A stretch of 43,497 nucleotides of DNA from Candidatus Pelearchaeum sp. (GTDB lineage Archaea > Thermoproteota > Nitrososphaeria_A > Caldarchaeales > Caldarchaeaceae), in contig WAQC01000032.1 of NCBI GenBank assembly GCA_015520425.1, positions 1-43,497 of the forward strand, in the 5' to 3' direction. The position numbers and the translations under genes were made by a program. The notes below the pieces were generated by a model. The model saw only the letters and a list, made by a program, of their open reading frames with translations. It was not told the DNA's origin and ran no database searches. Of the stretch, positions 40,380 to 43,497 are shown one piece after another. Within the stretch, counting starts at the first letter, position 1. Every line of letters starts with the position of its first letter.

Positions 40380-41543
40380 TTGAACCCGACCAAGCTGGTG
40401 GCAGCGCATGAGCAGTATAGGCGGCGATGTCTTAACCTTGTTGCTAGTGAGAATGTTCTAAGCCCCGCCGCCAAGAGAGCCCTGGCAAGCGACCTGGCTG
40501 GGAGATACGCTTTTAGGCCTGAGTTCTACGGCGGCACGAAATACGCGCGGAAACTATGGGATATTGCCGAGCAGTTGGGGAAGGAGGTCTTCAGAGCGGA
40601 GTTCTGCTCGGCCACACCTCTATCGGGGCATGTGGCGCTTATGACAGCCCTATACTCAGCCACGTCCAAGGGGCAGAAGATAGCTGTGATAGCCTCTGAG
40701 CATGGCGGTTATCCAGGGCTGGACCACGACAAGATACCTGAAATCTTCTCGCTACAAACAGTCCAGCTACCGTTCAACAATAGCGAGCAGCAGCTAGAGC
40801 TGTGGGGCTGCCTAGATGTGATAAGAGATGAGAAGCCCAGCGTGGTAATCCTCGGTGCCAGCCTGATACTCTTCCCCCAGCCAGTCAAGGAGATTGCAGA
40901 GGAGGTACATAGCTACGGCGGCGCTGTAATCTTTGACGGCTCCCATGTTTTGGGCCTCATAGCGGGCCAAGCATTCCCAAACCCGCTCAACGAGGGAGCA
41001 GACATACTCCTAGGCTCAACCCACAAGTCATTCCCAGGCCCCCAGGGCGGCATAATACTAACCAATAACAAGGAGCTGGCCTCTAGGATAGAGTCTAACA
41101 CTCTCCACAAGTTTGTTGATAACATACACCTCAACAGGGTTGCTGCTCTCGCTATTGCGCTGGAGGAGATGCGGCGCTACGGCTCCAAATACGCCCCGCG
41201 CATAGTGGAGAACGCCAAGACGCTAGCGGCTGAGCTTGATAGGGCTGGGATAAACGTCTTCAAAGGCAGCAGAGGATACACGGAGACGCACCAGGTTTAC
41301 ATACCGAAGAGCCCAGACGAGGGTGTGCGGTTCAGGGACATGCTTGAGGAGGCTGGGATAGTGGCTGACATGGCTGTTAGGCTGGGAACCAACGAGGTAA
41401 CTCGCCTGGGCATGGGTGCTAGAGAAATGCGCGAGGTGGCGGCGCTCATCAAGCTCGCTTTGGATGGACGCACAAACCAAGCTAGACGAGGTGTGGCTAG
41501 GCTTCTAAAACGTTTCAAAAAGATAAGATACGCCCTCCAATAA
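40380..41543 (+). CDS. PLP-dependent enzyme of the serine hydroxymethyltransferase family (divergent)
   Basis: 387 residues from TTG, about 40 shorter than typical SHMT. The fold-type I SHMT plan is clear: LNLVASENVLSPAAK (substrate site), RAEFCSATPLSGHVALMTAL, GASLILFPQPVKEIAEEV, VIFDGSHVLGLIAGQAFPNP (cofactor Asp), and the lysine site GSTHKSFPGPQGG with K216. True SHMTs read THKTLRGPRGG, so the loop holding the 5-phosphate and folate side differs (FPGPQ for LRGPR). It may therefore use another carbon acceptor or act as an aldolase. The Lrp-family gene precedes it and the mevalonate-type decarboxylase gene follows after 16 bases. Confidence 0.75.
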   Translation: MNPTKLVAAHEQYRRRCLNLVASENVLSPAAKRALASDLAGRYAFRPEFYGGTKYARKLWDIAEQLGKEVFRAEFCSATPLSGHVALMTALYSATSKGQKIAVIASEHGGYPGLDHDKIPEIFSLQTVQLPFNNSEQQLELWGCLDVIRDEKPSVVILGASLILFPQPVKEIAEEVHSYGGAVIFDGSHVLGLIAGQAFPNPLNEGADILLGSTHKSFPGPQGGIILTNNKELASRIESNTLHKFVDNIHLNRVAALAIALEEMRRYGSKYAPRIVENAKTLAAELDRAGINVFKGSRGYTETHQVYIPKSPDEGVRFRDMLEEAGIVADMAVRLGTNEVTRLGMGAREMREVAALIKLALDGRTNQARRGVARLLKRFKKIRYALQ

Positions 41544-41559
41544 GGCTGGGAGCACGGCT

Positions 41560-42525
41560 TTGAAGGCAACAGCCAAAGCACACCCAATGCAGGCGTTGAT
41601 AAAATACCACGGCCTACGCGACTGGGAGCAGAGAATACCCTACCACGACAGCATATCCGTAAACGTGGCAGCCCTATACACAACCACCAGCGTGGAGTTC
41701 GGCGACTTTGAGAACGACCAAGCCCTGGTTGATGGTTCTCTGATTACTGGCCGCCCACTGGAGAGGATTTTAACGGTCATAGACGCGGTTAGGCGTTTAG
41801 CCTCTATTGAGGAGCGTGTCCGCGTGGAGTCTTGGAACTCGCTTCCAGTAGGCTCTGCTAAGGGGCTCGGCTTCTCCGCCGCCGCTGGAGCCGCTCTTGC
41901 AGCTGCAGCATACAGGGCTGCTGGCCTTGATAGAAGCCTCGGCTGGGATACGCGGCTAATCTCACGCATAGCTAGAAAGCTAGCTGGCTCAGCGTGTAGG
42001 AGCGTTGTGGGCGAGTATGCTAGGTGGTATGCTGGAACATGCGACGAGGACTCTTACGCAGCGCGCATAGCTGGGAAGAACGAGCTTGACCTGGCTATGC
42101 TCATCATACCCTTCCGCGCAGAGCTCTCTACGGAGGAGGCTCACAGGGAGGCCGAGCTCTCAGCATTCTTCCAGGCGCGCTGCGTCTCAGCGCAGAAAAG
42201 ATGCGACGAGCTTGAAGCAGCAATAAGGGGCGGAGACCTAGAGAGGTTCGGAGAGCTGGTGGAGCTGGACACCCTAGAGCTGCACGCGGTAACCATGACA
42301 GGCCCCAAGCGGCTAATCCTAACCTCGCCCGATAGTTTGAAGGTTGTGGAGCTGGTCAAGCAGCTACGCGGCGAGGGTGTTGAGTGCTTCTACTCCATGC
42401 AGACAGGCCCCAGCGTCTTCATAAACACCACCTGGGAGGATGTGGAATACGTGAAGGCACAAGTGGAGGAGCTGGGTTATAGGGCTATCAAGTCTGGGAT
42501 AGGAGGCCCCGCAAAGGCCGAGTGA
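41560..42525 (+). CDS. GHMP-kinase superfamily protein, diphosphomevalonate decarboxylase family, atypical active site
   Basis: 321 residues from TTG 41560. The start KATAKAHPMQALIKYHGLRD matches the decarboxylase N-terminus (AHPNIALIKYWGKRD type). SLPVGSAKGLGFSAAAGAAL is the ATP-loop, GSACRSVVGEYARWYAG carries the conserved Arg, and SMQTGPSVFI (about residues 290-300) sits where decarboxylases have the catalytic D-A-G-P. Lys and Arg of the Asp-Lys-Arg triad are kept, but the Asp is replaced by Gln. Classical enzymes make isopentenyl diphosphate by ATP-dependent decarboxylation. Without the Asp, relatives such as Thermoplasma mevalonate-3-kinase only phosphorylate. Family membership is likely; the exact reaction is open. 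Confidence 0.75.
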   Translation: MKATAKAHPMQALIKYHGLRDWEQRIPYHDSISVNVAALYTTTSVEFGDFENDQALVDGSLITGRPLERILTVIDAVRRLASIEERVRVESWNSLPVGSAKGLGFSAAAGAALAAAAYRAAGLDRSLGWDTRLISRIARKLAGSACRSVVGEYARWYAGTCDEDSYAARIAGKNELDLAMLIIPFRAELSTEEAHREAELSAFFQARCVSAQKRCDELEAAIRGGDLERFGELVELDTLELHAVTMTGPKRLILTSPDSLKVVELVKQLRGEGVECFYSMQTGPSVFINTTWEDVEYVKAQVEELGYRAIKSGIGGPAKAE

Positions 42526-42571
42526 AGGCGGATGCATTTTAATAAGTAGGCATTACCAGAAACGAGCAGGG

Positions 42572-42742
42572 ATGGTAGAGATAAGCGAGGAGGATATACC
42601 GTTTTTCGCCGAGGTTACCGCTGGCGGCAGGATAACGATACCAGAGGAGATTAGGAAGATATTTGAGATTAAGGATGGCGATGCTCTCTTCTGCCGTATT
42701 AGGATTGTGAAGCGTAAGTCAGCGCATCCAGAGACCAAGTGA
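42572..42742 (+). CDS. AbrB/SpoVT-type small DNA-binding protein
   Basis: A 56-residue reading frame from ATG 42572 to the TGA at 42740-42742. VTAGGRITIPEEIRKIFEIK followed by DGDALFCRI is the looped-hinge AbrB fold (TxxGRITIPxxIRxxLxIxxGD), which dimerises to bind DNA. A basic C-terminus (VKRKSAHPETK) follows. In archaea these small proteins act as transcription factors or as antitoxins of VapBC-type pairs. No PIN-domain toxin gene lies next to it on this strand, so a regulator is more likely. An AT-rich patch (CATTTTAATAAG, about 42535-42546) is a fair TATA box. The last 24 bases overlap the end of nreA on the other strand. Confidence 0.8.
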   Translation: MVEISEEDIPFFAEVTAGGRITIPEEIRKIFEIKDGDALFCRIRIVKRKSAHPETK

Positions 42743-43497
42743 GCGCTGCTCCTCATAGAACCTGAGAACCCTGCTCCGCCTGAGCCACGAGTCTAGATGT
42801 CTTCCTATACTCTCGCGCATGTGGCTTAGCAACTCCTTTAGGTCATCAAATCTACGCGGCTCACCTGCTAGTGCGCGTCTTGCAAGCTCCCTGAACCTCC
42901 ACACGCCGAGTGGAATCCAACCAGGCCATATCTCTATAACGGCTACCGCCGCGGCCTGCCTCCCCAGCTTATGCAGGTGCTCCAGAATTGGGAGTCTAAC
43001 AGCGTGATAAGCTCCTCCCACATTCTCAGGATACCTATCCCGCTCAAGAGGCAGCTCCGAATCCATAAACGGGCCAGAAACACCATTACGATGCCAGAAC
43101 TCTGCAACCTCAAACATCCAGGGAAGGGGTAGAAGCGCTATAGACACACGGTTGTGCACGCCTGAAGCTGTGTAGAATAGGAAATCGCTGATGAGCGCGT
43201 TTCTCTTCACCTCCCTTCGGAGACTCTTTCCTATGATGTCATCAACAGCGGTTATGCTCCACTCTGTTGGGACGAAGCGCCGCTCAATCCGCGTGCCTAG
43301 CAGCCCAGCGCTCAGCAGCCTGACTATATCATACTCCCGCAGGCCGGCGGCGTATAGCTTATTCACCGACTCTTCCGCCTTCAGGTCGGTGTCGGCGGCG
43401 ACCTTATCAACGATGCGCGGGACTTGGGGGTTCTCAGCTATCTGAACACGTTTGGCAGGTGCTGTGGGGCCGAATGGGGCTGCCCTCACCTGAAAAC
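42719..43497 (-). CDS. nreA: DNA repair protein NreA (C-terminal part; N-terminus beyond window)
   Basis: About 259 codons are visible, open to the window end; the GTG at 43489 is internal because the frame continues upstream (F-Q-V-R). NreA proteins are about 400 residues and start with a zinc finger, here off the edge. Conserved segments include VDKVAADTDLKAEESVNKLY, RRFVPTEWSITAVDDIIGKS, PLPWMFEVAEFWHR and ALAVIEIWPGW-like AVAVIEIWPGWIPLGVWRFR. The C-terminus EEQRSLGLWMR has the QxxL-x-x-W spacing of a PCNA-interacting motif, which NreA uses to act with the sliding clamp in repair of mitomycin-type DNA damage. Confidence 0.88.
   Translation of the reverse strand, partial: FQVRAAPFGPTAPAKRVQIAENPQVPRIVDKVAADTDLKAEESVNKLYAAGLREYDIVRLLSAGLLGTRIERRFVPTEWSITAVDDIIGKSLRREVKRNALISDFLFYTASGVHNRVSIALLPLPWMFEVAEFWHRNGVSGPFMDSELPLERDRYPENVGGAYHAVRLPILEHLHKLGRQAAAVAVIEIWPGWIPLGVWRFRELARRALAGEPRRFDDLKELLSHMRESIGRHLDSWLRRSRVLRFYEEQRSLGLWMR

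Noticed and set aside
42572-43497. VapBC-type toxin-antitoxin pair formed by the AbrB-type gene and its neighbour
   Set aside because: The neighbour is on the opposite strand and is clearly nreA, not a PIN-domain toxin.

Overview
The window is a contiguous stretch of a TACK-type archaeal genome, most likely from a thermophile of the Aigarchaeota/Thaumarchaeota neighbourhood (Caldiarchaeum-like). The lineage is an inference from gene content; no 16S rRNA is present. Archaeal markers are sn-glycerol-1-phosphate dehydrogenase, a geranylgeranyl-reductase-family flavoprotein, D-aminoacyl-tRNA deacylase DtdA, class I lysyl-tRNA synthetase, a Sulfolobus-type OB-fold SSB, Holliday junction resolvase Hjc, DNA repair protein NreA, a fused HTH-ThiN regulator and a Sulfolobus-type two-subunit 2-oxoacid:ferredoxin oxidoreductase. 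Coding density is very high: no gene-free gap reaches 300 bases, many promoters look leaderless (TATA-like box 25-35 bases before the start codon), and seven of eight convergent gene pairs overlap at their 3' ends. I see no tRNA, rRNA, CRISPR array, insertion sequence or phage gene.

Layout. 1-2.2 kb: the end of a methyltransferase-like gene, a membrane glycosyltransferase and an Hsp20 chaperone. 2.3-6.1 kb: ferredoxin oxidoreductase (fused gamma-alpha, then beta), followed by a DsrE-like and a TusA-like sulfur-carrier protein. 6.0-12.5 kb: a cell-surface block with a PPC-like stalked membrane protein, an Asp-box beta-propeller protein, a solute-binding protein whose two halves appear to be in swapped order, and a membrane-anchored coiled-coil protein. 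12.5-20.8 kb: core metabolism, with a geranylgeranyl-reductase-type flavoprotein, M20 peptidase, a nicotinamidase plus nicotinate phosphoribosyltransferase pair (NAD salvage), a class II fumarase/aspartase-family lyase, G1P dehydrogenase and a ThiR-like regulator.

20.7-31.3 kb is the least explained part. It has two membrane-anchored metallopeptidases (a gluzincin on the minus strand and an M6-like enzyme on the plus strand), a small HTH regulator, two large unknown membrane proteins, and then five small genes in a row. Four of these encode membrane proteins and one a PRC-barrel protein, all ending in zinc-binding modules. Three of them carry nearly the same 26-residue zinc-ribbon tail behind Pro/Gln-rich linkers, and two promoters of the block share a 17-of-18-base element. 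I consider this the best candidate for an undescribed system, probably at the cell envelope.

31.3-37.3 kb returns to housekeeping genes: DtdA, a COG2521-like methyltransferase, LysRS, SSB and the stomatin/NfeD membrane-protease pair. 37.4-42.7 kb is a same-strand series: a long coiled-coil zinc protein, a small winged-helix-like protein, Hjc, an Lrp-family regulator, an SHMT-like PLP enzyme, a diphosphomevalonate-decarboxylase-family protein lacking the catalytic Asp, and an AbrB-type small protein. The window ends inside nreA.
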